NCBI GenBank assembly: GCA_903837345.1
Contig: CAILUG010000059.1
Span: 1 to 63,693, forward strand
DNA: 63,693 bases
Direction of reading: 5' to 3'
Source: an uncultured Gammaproteobacteria bacterium
GTDB taxonomy: Bacteria > Pseudomonadota > Gammaproteobacteria > Pseudomonadales > Pseudohongiellaceae
Both the position numbers and the translations under genes were made by a program. This document shows, piece by piece, positions 34,063 through 44,001 of the stretch (positions are counted from its first letter, which is position 1; each line of letters starts with the position of its first letter). The notes beneath the pieces were generated by a model, which saw only the letters and a program-made list of their open reading frames with translations, ran no database searches and was not told where the DNA came from.

Positions 34063-36126
34063 ATGTTTCGTCACTGTTTGCTTCCCTGCGTCATCGTGCT
34101 GGCGTTAAGCGCCTGCAGTCCTGCCACCGACAAGGCACCGGAGTCCAAAGCGGCTGCTGTTGCTGCGGCGCCGGCACTGGGTTCAGGGGTGGAATCGGCC
34201 AATTTCGACACTGCCATTGCGCCCGGAGATGACTTCTACCGCTATGTGAACGGCAGTTGGTTGCGTAACACACCGATTCCGGCCGAGAAATCCAATTACG
34301 GCGCCTTTACCGTGCTGGCCGATGAAGCCGAAGCCAACTTGCGCACCCTGATAGAAACAGCCGGCGCCACCACTGCGCCTGCCGGCAGTGACACCCAGAA
34401 AGTAGGCGACTTCTTCAAGAGCTTCATGGATGAGCCCAGGCTGGAAACGCTGGGAGCGAAGCCGGTCCAGCCCTTGATGCAACAGATTGCCGCTACCAAA
34501 ACCCGCGAAGAATTGCTGGTGCTCAGTGCCGATCTCAACCGCATTGGCGTACAGATACCGGCCGGTATCTTCATCGACAACGACGCCAAGCAGTCCGACC
34601 ACTACATCACCTATCTGACCCAGTCGGGTCTGGGGCTGCCGGATCGTGACTGGTATCTGAATACCGACAACAAGTCCTACAAGTCGGCCCGCGTTGCCTA
34701 TGCCACCTATATCACCAAGATCCTGACTTTGGCTGGCTACAGCCGCGCGATCGCGGCATCCGACGCGGTGCTGAACATTGAAACCCGGCTGGCGGAAGCG
34801 CAGTGGGACAAGGTGAAGAACCGTCAGGCAGAACTCACCTACAACAAGAAGACCCTCGACGACCTGCACAGCCTGGCCGGCAGCATCGACTGGCAGAAAC
34901 TGTTGCAGGGCCTGGGCGTCAAGGAAACCAGTCTGGTGGTGCAACAGCCCAGCTTCATCGAAAAACTCGGCAAGATCTGGAGCGAGGTGCCGCTGCAGCA
35001 ATGGCAGGACTATTTCATGTTCAAGGCCGTGGATGCCTTTGCCGGCGATCTCAATGATGCTTTCGTGCAGGCGCAATTCGAATTCGAGGGACGTGTGCTC
35101 AATGGCCAGCAGGCAATCAAGCCGCGCTGGAAGCGTGGTGTGAATGCCATTGACGAGGCACTGGGCGAAGTAGTCGGCAAACTCTATGTCGAAAACTATT
35201 TCAAGGAAGCGTCCAAGCAGCGCATGGATCAGCTGGTGGAAAACCTGCGCGGTGCGTTCAAGGCCGGCATCGACCAACTGGAGTGGATGACGCCGGAAAC
35301 CAGAACAGCAGCACAGGAGAAGCTGGCCAGGTTCAACACCAAAATCGGCTATCCCAAAAAATGGAAAGACTATTCGGCACTCACCGTAGATGTCACCGAT
35401 CTGGTCGGCAACGTGATGCGCTCGCGTCGCGTCGAACATCAGCGTTCCATCGACAAACTCGGCAAGCCGATCAATCGCGATGAATGGCTGATGACGCCTT
35501 ATACCGTCAATGCCTATTACAACCCGCCGATGAATGAAGTGGTGTTTCCGGCGGCAATTCTGCAGCCGCCGTTCTTCAACGTGGCGGCCAATGATGCCAT
35601 CAACTACGGCGGTATCGGCGCGGTGATCGGCCACGAATTCAGCCATGGCTTTGATGACCAGGGCCGCAAATACGATGGCGACGGCAATCTGCGCGAGTGG
35701 TGGACCGAAGCCGATGCCAAGGCCTTTTCCGAACGCGCCAACAAGCTGGTGGCGCAATACAGCAAGTTCGAAGTGCTGCCAGGCAAATTCCTCAATGGCG
35801 AGTTCACACTTGGTGAGAACATCGGCGATCTGAGCGGATTGGCGGTGGCTTATCGGGCCTACAAGATGTCGCTCAATGGCAAGGAAGATGCGGTGATTGA
35901 CGGCTTTACCGGTGACCAGCGCTTCTTCATCGGCTGGGCACAGGTGTGGCGCCGGCTCTACCGCCCGGAAAACCTGGAAGTGCGGCTGACTTCCGACCCG
36001 CACTCGCCCAGTGAAAACCGGGCCAACGGGATAGTGCGCAATTTCGAACCCTGGTACCAGGCCTTCAAGATCCAGCCAGAGAACAAGCTGTATCTGAAAC
36101 CGGAAGAGCGGGTGAAGATCTGGTGA
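34063..36126 (+). CDS. pepO: M13-family zinc metallopeptidase, lipoprotein
   Basis: A 687-residue neprilysin/PepO-like endopeptidase. The signal sequence ends in a lipobox LSAC, so it is probably an outer- or inner-membrane lipoprotein of the periplasm. Zinc motif HEFSH at 524-528 and the third-ligand motif ENIGDLSG are intact, and NAYYNPPMNEVVFPA is the usual substrate-binding loop. The N-terminal region (about 45-440) is the M13_N domain. GAGGA lies before the ATG. A bidirectional terminator closes the gene. Confidence 0.92.
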   Translation: MFRHCLLPCVIVLALSACSPATDKAPESKAAAVAAAPALGSGVESANFDTAIAPGDDFYRYVNGSWLRNTPIPAEKSNYGAFTVLADEAEANLRTLIETAGATTAPAGSDTQKVGDFFKSFMDEPRLETLGAKPVQPLMQQIAATKTREELLVLSADLNRIGVQIPAGIFIDNDAKQSDHYITYLTQSGLGLPDRDWYLNTDNKSYKSARVAYATYITKILTLAGYSRAIAASDAVLNIETRLAEAQWDKVKNRQAELTYNKKTLDDLHSLAGSIDWQKLLQGLGVKETSLVVQQPSFIEKLGKIWSEVPLQQWQDYFMFKAVDAFAGDLNDAFVQAQFEFEGRVLNGQQAIKPRWKRGVNAIDEALGEVVGKLYVENYFKEASKQRMDQLVENLRGAFKAGIDQLEWMTPETRTAAQEKLARFNTKIGYPKKWKDYSALTVDVTDLVGNVMRSRRVEHQRSIDKLGKPINRDEWLMTPYTVNAYYNPPMNEVVFPAAILQPPFFNVAANDAINYGGIGAVIGHEFSHGFDDQGRKYDGDGNLREWWTEADAKAFSERANKLVAQYSKFEVLPGKFLNGEFTLGENIGDLSGLAVAYRAYKMSLNGKEDAVIDGFTGDQRFFIGWAQVWRRLYRPENLEVRLTSDPHSPSENRANGIVRNFEPWYQAFKIQPENKLYLKPEERVKIW

Positions 36127-36143
36127 GTTGAAAAGCAGTGAAT

Positions 36144-36170
36144 AAAAAAGGGGCAATTTGCCCCTTTTTT
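36144..36170. terminator. Bidirectional rho-independent terminator
   Basis: AAAAAAGGGGC (36144-36154) and GCCCCTTTTTT (36160-36170) form a stem with an A/T loop, with T runs read in both directions. It separates the convergent M13 peptidase and spermidine-synthase-like genes. Confidence 0.9.
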
Positions 36171-36190
36171 ATTGGTTTTGAATTGCAGTC

Positions 36191-37123
36191 TCAATTATTC
36201 AGCTGGTTCACCGGCGAGTATTGATCGGTGATGACGCGTTCTTTCAGATCCCAGTCGGGATCGGTGTGGATGTACTGGGTCATGTCGCTGAGCTTCATAT
36301 CGAAGCGGCTCAACCGGTCGCCCATGGCAGCCGCACGTTGCTCCAGCATGGCGCGATCAGGCAGTGGCTGCGGGGAGGCAACCACGATGCGGTTGCCGGC
36401 AGTGGCCATATGGATATTGAAAAATTTGCCGAACACCTTGGCATAGGTTTGTGACTCGGCGGAATAGAGGCGGCTGCCGGAAAAAGTATTGGCCACCACC
36501 ATGCCGTTGTCGGGCAGCAGTTTTTTTACTTCTTCCAGGAATTCGGCGGTCATCAGGTGTTCGGGGATGTAGTCACCGTTGAATGCGTCGAGGATCACCA
36601 GGTCGAACTTGTCAGCGCGCAGTCCGGCCCGCTTGACGTAGATGCGGCCGTCTTCGGTGGCCACCTTGATCTTGTTGGTGGTGGCAAAGTCAAAATAGGT
36701 GCCTGCCACCCGCACCACCGCTTCGTCGATCTCGGCTATGACGATGTCCGCTTGCGGAAACAGCAGGCTGTAGGTGTGCACCAGCGTGCCACCACCGAGA
36801 CCGATAATCAGGATGCGTTTGGGGTTGTCCTGCACCAGCAGGCTGGTCAGCACCATTTTCGCGTACGGAAATACCAGCTTGTCGTGATCGCGCTGAAACC
36901 GGCAGCTCTGGTTCTGGCCGCTTAATTCTGCCACCGTGAAACGCATGCAGCGGCGTGTCGAATCTTCAGTGACCATGATGTTGCGGTAGAGCGAGCGCTC
37001 CTGATGGATGGTTTTGACGTCTTGCGCCTGCAGGGCACCGGTGCCGGCAACACACAGCAACAGCACAGTGCAAAGTGACTTGAGCATGGAGGGTTTGGCA
37101 GCAGAAACAATCATGGGCAACAT
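36191..37123 (-). CDS. Spermidine-synthase-like methyltransferase-fold protein
   Basis: A 310-residue protein with a Rossmann fold of the spermine/spermidine synthase family: ILIIGLGGGTLVHTYS, an acidic strand end (IAEIDEAVV) and DAFNGDYIPEHLM. The polyamine synthase active-site loop is only partly kept, so the substrate is uncertain. The N-terminal part contains a hydrophobic stretch (MLKSLCTVLLLCVAGTGA), which suggests a signal peptide or anchor; the ATG at 37087 is an alternative start just before it. The upstream gene encodes the membrane domain that is fused to it in many bacteria. Confidence 0.75.
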   Translation of the reverse strand: MLPMIVSAAKPSMLKSLCTVLLLCVAGTGALQAQDVKTIHQERSLYRNIMVTEDSTRRCMRFTVAELSGQNQSCRFQRDHDKLVFPYAKMVLTSLLVQDNPKRILIIGLGGGTLVHTYSLLFPQADIVIAEIDEAVVRVAGTYFDFATTNKIKVATEDGRIYVKRAGLRADKFDLVILDAFNGDYIPEHLMTAEFLEEVKKLLPDNGMVVANTFSGSRLYSAESQTYAKVFGKFFNIHMATAGNRIVVASPQPLPDRAMLEQRAAAMGDRLSRFDMKLSDMTQYIHTDPDWDLKERVITDQYSPVNQLNN

Positions 37124-37142
37124 CGCATCAGTAAGGTCAGGT

Positions 37143-37802
37143 TCAGGAAGAGACCGCCAAGGCAAGATTCGACTTGCGGCCCACCACAATGGCCAGCGCA
37201 CCCGACAACAACAGCGCCAGCGCCATCGTCAGCAGGATCTGGTTCACTTCAAACCACAGCACCAGATAGAACGAGGTGGCAAGCGTGCCAATCGCACTGC
37301 CCAGTGTGGAAATGAAATAGAGCAGGCCGGCAATGTGACCGCTGCGTTCACGCTCCACCACCAGCAATCGCACCGAATAGGGCGCGATCATTCCCATCAC
37401 GGCCGTGGGCAGGAAGAACAGCAGCATCGATACCAGCAGTGAACCATAGCGTGGATCTTCAATGCGCAGAAACAGCGCTTCCATGATGGCATTGCCTGAC
37501 AGCACCAGCGGCAACAACAGCACCGCGGCAGCGATATAGAAAGAGCCGTAAAGGGTCAGCCGTGGCTCACGCAAAGACAAGCGGCCACCTGCCAGATAGC
37601 CTAGCGACAACGACAGCATGAACACCGTGATGATGCTGCCCCACACGTAGATGCTGCTGCCGAAATAGGGCGCCAGAATACGACCGCCCAGCAGCTCGAT
37701 GGCCATGACGATAAAGCCGCTGATAAAAGCCAGGCACAACACCAGTGTGTTGTGGTGGCGCGGGCGCGCTGACAGGGGGCTGGTATTGGACGAAACAGGC
37801 AT
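37143..37802 (-). CDS. Membrane protein, N-terminal half of fused MFS/spermidine-synthase type
   Basis: About six transmembrane helices over 219 residues, beginning with FISGFIVMAIELLGGRILAP, which is characteristic of the membrane domain of fused spermidine-synthase transporters. The catalytic half is the next gene downstream, 19 bp away, so the usual fusion is split in two. The pair might make and move a polyamine-like compound; no function is proved. ATG at 37802. Confidence 0.75.
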   Translation of the reverse strand: MPVSSNTSPLSARPRHHNTLVLCLAFISGFIVMAIELLGGRILAPYFGSSIYVWGSIITVFMLSLSLGYLAGGRLSLREPRLTLYGSFYIAAAVLLLPLVLSGNAIMEALFLRIEDPRYGSLLVSMLLFFLPTAVMGMIAPYSVRLLVVERERSGHIAGLLYFISTLGSAIGTLATSFYLVLWFEVNQILLTMALALLLSGALAIVVGRKSNLALAVSS

Positions 37803-37867
37803 GTAACGGGGTTCCAGTGAATCCTTGGCAGTATAGCAAAGCTTATGAGCCCTCCTTAGTGTTCAGG

Positions 37868-37896
37868 TTGTATTCATTTTCTTTTGCTCCTATAGG
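37868..37896 (+). promoter_or_regulatory. Possible sigma-70 promoter for the DUF1592-like/DUF1501 genes
   Basis: TTGTAT (37868-37873) and TATAGG (37891-37896) are 17 bp apart in the 237 bp gap upstream of the gene starting at 38040. It would leave a leader of about 140 nt. Nothing else recognisable lies in that gap. Confidence 0.35.
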
Positions 37897-38039
37897 CCCA
37901 AGGCTGTGCTCGGAAACAGCGATACAGCTGAATTAACCAGGTTTTCGTGAGTCACTTCAAAGTTCCGTGTATAAAAGTCAACCCGTGGGGGCTTATGACG
38001 TTAGTATGCCCACACAAGAACAATTCCGTTGGAGGCCGC

Positions 38040-41000
38040 ATGCTGCGGCGTATTGTCTGGATTACCCTCTGGCTGCTGGCCAGCCCGGTGTGGGCTGTGA
38101 CTGGCGGACCCGGGGTGTTGCCCGCAGCTGCCACCGACAACAAGAGCTACAACGCAACCTTCTCCATCGGCCTGACCGTCGATGGCGGCAAAAGCTGGCA
38201 AACTGCAGCCAATCTCAACCAGACCATCACCATCAAAGCCACTCTCAATCCCGATCCGGCCCATGTCGGCCAGAAGGGTGACGTGTTTGTGGTGGAGTGG
38301 TATGGCGGCAAGTTCACCCAGCTCACCAGCAGCGGCTGGCAAGCGTGGTCGGGCAAAGTCACCGATCTGAAACCACTGCTTGATACCGTGGTGCTCAGCG
38401 CCACCCAGGATGTCACGATCTACCAGGGTGGCATCGCTACCGCAGGTGAGCACCGGTTATATGTCGGTTATCTGCCGGTCACCTCAACCGCATTGATTTA
38501 CAGCGGCACACCGGCGATTTTCCAGTTTGCCACCGCACCCGCCGATCCGCTCACCTATTTTGATACCAAGGTGTTCGACAACATTGTGATGACCAAGTGC
38601 ACGCTGTGCCACGTCGACAATGGCGTGGCCGCCAGCAGCAGATTGCATTTCATCAAGGATTCCAATCTCGGCCAGCAGAATTACGACATCTTCAAGGCGT
38701 TTTACAGCCAGCTGCCGGATGGCTACAACTATGTATTGGGCAAGGTGAGTGGTGGCAATGGTCATCTGGGTGGCATCCAGCTGCCGCTGGGCGGCACCGA
38801 TTACCAGACGCTGGCCGGTTTTCTCGATCTGCTTGATGGCGGCAGCACAACTGTGTCGGCACAGACCACACAATCCCTGCTCGACGGCGTTACCACCCAG
38901 GCTGCAACGGACACTTTGCGCGATGCAGCGCTGTTGCTGGCCGGGCGCCTGCCCACTGCTGCCGAAACTGCAACAGTTGCTGCCGGCGGTGACAGTGCTC
39001 TCAAAACAGTGCTGATCGCGCTGATGCAGGGCGACCATTTTCACAAGTTTCTCAAGGACGGTGCCGAGGATCGCCTGTTTCTGCGTGGTAACGAAAACAA
39101 GAATCTGCAGGATGATTGCAACACCTGTTTCCCGCCGCTCAATGCCCAGTACTGGAGTCTGAAAGACAAAGCTGACGCAAGCGGCTCCAATGTCGACAGG
39201 GCAGCGCTCAGTCTGTGGAGGAGTCAGTTGAACTACAGCATGGTGGAATCGCCGCTGGAACTGATTGCCTACGTAGCGGAGAACAACAAACCCTATTCGG
39301 AAATTCTCACCGCCGACTACGACATGCTGACACCGGTACTGAATGCAGTGGTGGGTGGCACTGCAGTATTTCCCCCGGGTGCCGGGGCAGTGGACTTCCA
39401 GCCGGGTCGCATCCAGGGCTATTACCTGCGTGATGCCGGAACGGTGTTGCAACAAGTGACAGGCGCTGCACTGCCGCGCATTACCACGCCTCCCAAACTG
39501 GTAGTCAGTTATCCGCATGTGGGGTTGCTCAACAGCAAATCCTTCCTCAGTCGAAATCCCAGTACTGCTACCAATCGCAATCGCGCGCGTGCACGCTGGA
39601 CCTATTTCAATTTTCTGGGTGTTGATATTGAAGCCATGGCCAAGCGCACCACTGATCCGGTGGCATTGGCGGATACCAACAATCCGACCATGAACAATCC
39701 GGCCTGTACGGTTTGTCACAGTGTGCTGGATCCGGTGGCGGGTACGTTCCAGGATTACGCCGATAGCGGCATTTACAAGAGCTCACTCAACGGCACCGAT
39801 TCGCTCGACCGCTTTTACAAGGCGCAAACCTCACCCAGGCTTTATGTGAATGGCGACACCTGGTACCGCGACATGCGCCCACCCGGTTTTGAAGGAACCC
39901 AGGCCGGCACCGGCAATACACTGCGCTGGCTGGCCAGCCAGATCGTCAAGGACAAACGCTTTGCCAATGCTGCGGTGCGCTTCTGGTGGCCGGCTGTCAT
40001 CGGCGCTGAAGTGATGAATGCGCCAGAGGCGGTCGAAGACCTGGACTATCCAGCCAAACTGGCAGCCTATGAAGCCCAGCAAAACGAGATCAACGCACTC
40101 ACAGACAAGTTTGTGCAATCAGGCTTGTCATTGAAAAACCTGCTGGCTGATCTGGTATTGAGTCAGTGGTATCGCGCTGACAAGCTCAATGGCACACAGG
40201 GGAACAACTTGCTGAGCAGTGCACGCACAGCTGCAGCGCTCACAGACGAAAAATTGCTTACACCGGAAGAGTTGGCGCGCAAAACCCATGCTCTGACGGG
40301 CTTCAACTGGAATGCCCAGCCCGATGCCGTCACCGGCACAACTGTCAGTGGACTGGAAGGGAGTTACGGCGTTTACTACGGTGGGATTGACGGTTTTGAC
40401 CTTAAAGTGAGAGCCCGTTCAATGACGCCGCTGATGAGTAATGTTGCGACTGGCAATGCGCTGGAATCCTCGTGCCCGATTGTGCTGGGTGATTTTATCA
40501 GGGCCGATGACAAGCGGTTGTTGTTTGCCGGACTGAGCCCGTGGATCACGCCTTTGACAGAGCAGGCGGGCACCCAGCTGATGACCAGCAAGAGTGAGAC
40601 CGATTTCCAGCCGGTTGTGATGATTGCAAACTTGCAGCCCGGCCTGCACCAGGTTGTAGTGAGCGAGCTGAATGACGGCTGCGATTACAGCAGCACTGCC
40701 AGCACCTGCAGGGCCGACAAGAATCTGGTGATTGATTCGCTTACCATCAAACGGCCCGGCGGGCAGTTGACCCAACTGGGCGGTGTCGCCGGCACTTACG
40801 GTACCTGCGCAGCAGCCACTGGCAGCGGCCGCATTACTCTCTATAGTTCATGCACTGCCACCTACAATTTCAGTGCAGATATACCAGGTACCTACACCAT
40901 CACCGTCAGTGCTGCTGCCAGACAAAGCAGTACCGATCCGGTACTGGCAGGTCTCAATGTGGAAGCAACAGTTTCTCCTTCTGTTTCAACCACCATGGGC

Positions 41001-41366
41001 GCCATGCTGATCAGGAACAAACTGGTGGAGCTGCACAGCAAGTTGCTGGGACAGACAGTCACAACCACCTCGCCGGAAGTGCTCGCGTCCTATGATCTGC
41101 TGGTGCAAACCTGGCAGAGCCGCAAGGCCGGAGGCAGTGCACCCTCATTGTTCCAGAAGACCCTGGCTTGTGACTGGTCGAATGATATCGGGTTTATCGG
41201 TACGTTGCCGTATCCGGGCAATCCGTTGCAATCAAACGGAAGTTACAACAGCACGGCAGTAACCAACTGGCTTGCTCCGTTGGCGCAGGATCCGTTGTTG
41301 ATGAAGCAGACCTGGGTAGTGGTGATGACCTACTTGTTGAGCCACTACGATTACCTGCACGAGTAA
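38040..41366 (+). CDS. Large secreted protein with two c-type haem motifs (DUF1592/DUF1588-like)
   Basis: A 1108-residue exported protein: signal peptide (RRIVWITLWLLASPVWA), a haem-binding motif CTLCH (Cys187, Cys190, His191), a region typical of DUF1588/DUF1592 proteins (RNRARARWTYFNFLGVD) and a second haem motif CTVCH (Cys556, Cys559, His560). The C-terminal third is beta-rich. The ATG at 38040 has GGAGG; a longer open frame starts at 37947. Family members are usually paired with DUF1501 proteins, as here, and their role is unknown; an electron-transfer or extracellular-polymer oxidation function is only inference. Confidence 0.82.
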   Translation: MLRRIVWITLWLLASPVWAVTGGPGVLPAAATDNKSYNATFSIGLTVDGGKSWQTAANLNQTITIKATLNPDPAHVGQKGDVFVVEWYGGKFTQLTSSGWQAWSGKVTDLKPLLDTVVLSATQDVTIYQGGIATAGEHRLYVGYLPVTSTALIYSGTPAIFQFATAPADPLTYFDTKVFDNIVMTKCTLCHVDNGVAASSRLHFIKDSNLGQQNYDIFKAFYSQLPDGYNYVLGKVSGGNGHLGGIQLPLGGTDYQTLAGFLDLLDGGSTTVSAQTTQSLLDGVTTQAATDTLRDAALLLAGRLPTAAETATVAAGGDSALKTVLIALMQGDHFHKFLKDGAEDRLFLRGNENKNLQDDCNTCFPPLNAQYWSLKDKADASGSNVDRAALSLWRSQLNYSMVESPLELIAYVAENNKPYSEILTADYDMLTPVLNAVVGGTAVFPPGAGAVDFQPGRIQGYYLRDAGTVLQQVTGAALPRITTPPKLVVSYPHVGLLNSKSFLSRNPSTATNRNRARARWTYFNFLGVDIEAMAKRTTDPVALADTNNPTMNNPACTVCHSVLDPVAGTFQDYADSGIYKSSLNGTDSLDRFYKAQTSPRLYVNGDTWYRDMRPPGFEGTQAGTGNTLRWLASQIVKDKRFANAAVRFWWPAVIGAEVMNAPEAVEDLDYPAKLAAYEAQQNEINALTDKFVQSGLSLKNLLADLVLSQWYRADKLNGTQGNNLLSSARTAAALTDEKLLTPEELARKTHALTGFNWNAQPDAVTGTTVSGLEGSYGVYYGGIDGFDLKVRARSMTPLMSNVATGNALESSCPIVLGDFIRADDKRLLFAGLSPWITPLTEQAGTQLMTSKSETDFQPVVMIANLQPGLHQVVVSELNDGCDYSSTASTCRADKNLVIDSLTIKRPGGQLTQLGGVAGTYGTCAAATGSGRITLYSSCTATYNFSADIPGTYTITVSAAARQSSTDPVLAGLNVEATVSPSVSTTMGAMLIRNKLVELHSKLLGQTVTTTSPEVLASYDLLVQTWQSRKAGGSAPSLFQKTLACDWSNDIGFIGTLPYPGNPLQSNGSYNSTAVTNWLAPLAQDPLLMKQTWVVVMTYLLSHYDYLHE

Positions 41367-41382
41367 TGTTGAGTACAAGACA

Positions 41383-42684
41383 ATGAGCTATACAAACCGC
41401 TTCACACGAAGACATTTTCTGCAGAGCCTGGCCTGTGCCGGTGCTGCCGGCATGTTGAGCGGTGTCCCTGGCCGGGCAACTGCGGCGGGCAGCTACAACG
41501 GCAAATTGCTGGTGAATCTGCAGCTGGTCGGCGCGATGGATGTCACCAGTTTTGCTGATCCGAAAGTCAACATTGCCGGCAAGCCTGTGATAAACGATTG
41601 GGCCAAAACCGCCCCTGCAGCCAAGGCCGGCAACATAGCCTATGCCCCGTTTGCAGCCAATGCCGCCTTCTTCGACAAATACTTCCAAAACATACTGGTG
41701 ATCAACGGAGTTGACGCGCAAACCAATTCACACAGTGTCGGTGTGTTGCACAACTGGAGTGGACGCAATACCGAAGGCTTCCCGTCGCTTACTGCGCTGT
41801 TTGCAGCAGTCAAACAAGGCGGCATGCCGATGCCTTACCTGAATTTCGGCGGCTTTGGTGCCACCCAGGGAGTTACTTCTGTCACCCAGGTCGGCAAGAT
41901 CTCGGTACTACAGAATCTGGTGAAGCCCGATCTGGCCGTGAGCAGCAACAAACTGTATCTGCCCGATGCCGACTGGCAACGCATTGTGGCGATGCACAGT
42001 GCCGGGCTTGACTCGCGCAGTGCTGATCCCGCCACGCTGGAAGGTGCACGCCAGCAACAACAGTTGTATGTGGATGCACTTTCACGTTCGGATGCCATCA
42101 GCAATTTTGCCAGCCTGTTGCCGACTACGGCGAATCTGGAACCCACACGCAGAGCCGGCACCGTTACATCCAGCCTGCATCAGCAAATGCAGGTAAGCCT
42201 GTTGGCGTTCAAGGCCGGTGTGTCATTGTCAGCTGATGTATTCGAGCCTGGCTTTGATACCCACCAGGATCAGGACACCCGTTTGACTGCTGCGCTTTCC
42301 AACGTCACGGATGCCATCGATTATTTCTGGAACTATGCTGCTTCACTCGGCATCGCTGATCGGGTGGTGCTGGTGATGGGAAGTGATTTTGGTCGTACGC
42401 CGTATTACAACTCCGGCAGTGGCAAGGATCACTGGCCGATCTGCAGCGTGATGGTGATGGAGCAAAATGCCGGCTACACCAACCGGGTGGTAGGGCTGAC
42501 CGATTCCGGCCATAACGTGATTCCGATAAATCCGGTGACCTTGCAGGCTGACAGCGTCAAGGGCGTGACCATGAAGCCTGAGCATGTGCACAAGGCACTG
42601 CGCAAATATCTTGGCATCGACACTGCGGCCGTCACCCAGCAGTTCCCTTTCACCACAACCGAAGACGTTGCCATCTTCGGCTGA
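41383..42684 (+). CDS. Tat-exported DUF1501 protein
   Basis: A 433-residue protein with a twin-arginine signal (TRRHFLQSLACAGAAGML, cleavage near AAG) and the DUF1501 domain, distantly related to alkaline-phosphatase/sulfatase folds: GVDAQTNSHSVG near the N-terminus, MGSDFGRTPYYN near residue 325 and GKDHWPICS. It starts 16 bp after the di-haem gene on the same strand. Such pairs are common in marine gammaproteobacteria and planctomycetes, but the joint function is unknown. Confidence 0.87.
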   Translation: MSYTNRFTRRHFLQSLACAGAAGMLSGVPGRATAAGSYNGKLLVNLQLVGAMDVTSFADPKVNIAGKPVINDWAKTAPAAKAGNIAYAPFAANAAFFDKYFQNILVINGVDAQTNSHSVGVLHNWSGRNTEGFPSLTALFAAVKQGGMPMPYLNFGGFGATQGVTSVTQVGKISVLQNLVKPDLAVSSNKLYLPDADWQRIVAMHSAGLDSRSADPATLEGARQQQQLYVDALSRSDAISNFASLLPTTANLEPTRRAGTVTSSLHQQMQVSLLAFKAGVSLSADVFEPGFDTHQDQDTRLTAALSNVTDAIDYFWNYAASLGIADRVVLVMGSDFGRTPYYNSGSGKDHWPICSVMVMEQNAGYTNRVVGLTDSGHNVIPINPVTLQADSVKGVTMKPEHVHKALRKYLGIDTAAVTQQFPFTTTEDVAIFG

Positions 42685-42737
42685 TCGCTGCCACTTTCGC
42701 TATATACTCGCGCTATGACATTGGCGAGGAACTTCTG

Positions 42738-43997
42738 ATGGATCGTCTACTGACCAGGCTGATCGTGGTGGGCATGGTGCTGGGCATGCTGACCGGCTAT
42801 ACGCTGCATGAAAATCTGCCTGCATCCAGCATAGGCGTCATAATTCCCTGGTTCAAACTGCTCTCCGACATCTTCCTCAATCTGATCAGGATGGTGGTGG
42901 CGCCGCTGGTGTTTGCCACCATCGTGGTTGGCATCGTCAACATGGGCGACACCGCTGCACTGGGTCGTATCGGTTTGCGGGCGCTGGGGTGGTTCATCGG
43001 TGCCAGTCTGATCTCGATCAGTCTAGGGCTGGTGTTGGTCAACCTGTTGCAGCCTGGCGTTGGGCAAAGTCTGGAAGCGGTGGCAAAAGCACCGGAGGTC
43101 GCCCCGCTCGACCCCGTCGTGTTCCTGCTCAACATCGTACCGAAAAATTTCTTCGAAGCGATGGCCACCAACAATATCCTGCAGATTCTGGTGCTGGCGT
43201 TGTTCGCGGGTGTGGCGCTGTCGGCACTTGGCAGGAAAGGGGAACCGCTGGTGCGTGTGTGCGAGTCGCTGTCGGAAGTCATGTTGCAGGTTACCGGCTA
43301 TGTGATGCGTTATGCCCCGATTGCGGTGTTTGGCGCGCTCGCCAACGTGGTGGCCGATCATGGCCCGGAGATACTGTACAAACTGTGGAAACTGGTGCTG
43401 GAATTTTTCCTGGGGCTGGCCATTCTGTGGGCCATCCTGATTGGCTTGGGTGCACTGGTGCTCAAGCAAAAGATCTGGCATCTGCTGCGCTTTATCCGTG
43501 AGCCCCTGATGATAGGGTTTTCCACGGCCTCTTCCGAAGCCGCGCTGCCGCGTCTGCTGGAACAGCTGGATCGCTTCGGTGTGCCGCGTCGCATCTCGGG
43601 CTTTGTGCTGCCGCTCGGCTACAGCTTCAATCTCGACGGCACCATGATGTTCATGAGTTTTGCGGTGATATTCATTGCCCAGGTCTATGGCATTGAGCTG
43701 CACTGGACCCGCCAGATCGCCATCCTGCTCACGCTGATGATCAGTTCCAAAGGTGTGGCCGGCGTACCCCGGGCCAGCACTGTGATCATCGCGGCCACGC
43801 TGGGCATGTTCGGATTGCCGGTGGAAGGGATTACGCTGATTTTCGGGGTCGACTGGTTCCTCGACATGGGCCGCACGGCCACCAATGTGCTCGGCAATTC
43901 CATTGCCACGGCGGTGATTACCAAGTGGGAAGGACAGATCGCGATGGAGGGCATGGAATATGTCGAACATCCGCATGCGCCGGCCCACAAGTCTTAA
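42738..43997 (+). CDS. Dicarboxylate/amino acid:cation symporter (DAACS family)
   Basis: A 419-residue inner-membrane carrier of the GltP/DctA/GltPh type. It shows the serine-rich re-entrant loop (STASSEAALPRLLEQL), the NLDGTMMF motif of TM7 (YSFNLDGT) and the GVDWFLDMGRTATNVLGN signature of TM8. It should take up C4-dicarboxylates, glutamate or aspartate with protons or sodium; the exact substrate is not determined. GAGGAAC precedes the ATG. Converges on the esterase gene with a four-base gap. Confidence 0.92.
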   Translation: MDRLLTRLIVVGMVLGMLTGYTLHENLPASSIGVIIPWFKLLSDIFLNLIRMVVAPLVFATIVVGIVNMGDTAALGRIGLRALGWFIGASLISISLGLVLVNLLQPGVGQSLEAVAKAPEVAPLDPVVFLLNIVPKNFFEAMATNNILQILVLALFAGVALSALGRKGEPLVRVCESLSEVMLQVTGYVMRYAPIAVFGALANVVADHGPEILYKLWKLVLEFFLGLAILWAILIGLGALVLKQKIWHLLRFIREPLMIGFSTASSEAALPRLLEQLDRFGVPRRISGFVLPLGYSFNLDGTMMFMSFAVIFIAQVYGIELHWTRQIAILLTLMISSKGVAGVPRASTVIIAATLGMFGLPVEGITLIFGVDWFLDMGRTATNVLGNSIATAVITKWEGQIAMEGMEYVEHPHAPAHKS

Positions 43998-44001
43998 GGG
44001 T

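Noticed and set aside
34183-36156. Minus-strand frame of 657 codons
   Set aside because: Antisense to the M13 peptidase over nearly its full length and crosses the terminator at 36144-36170; no family features.
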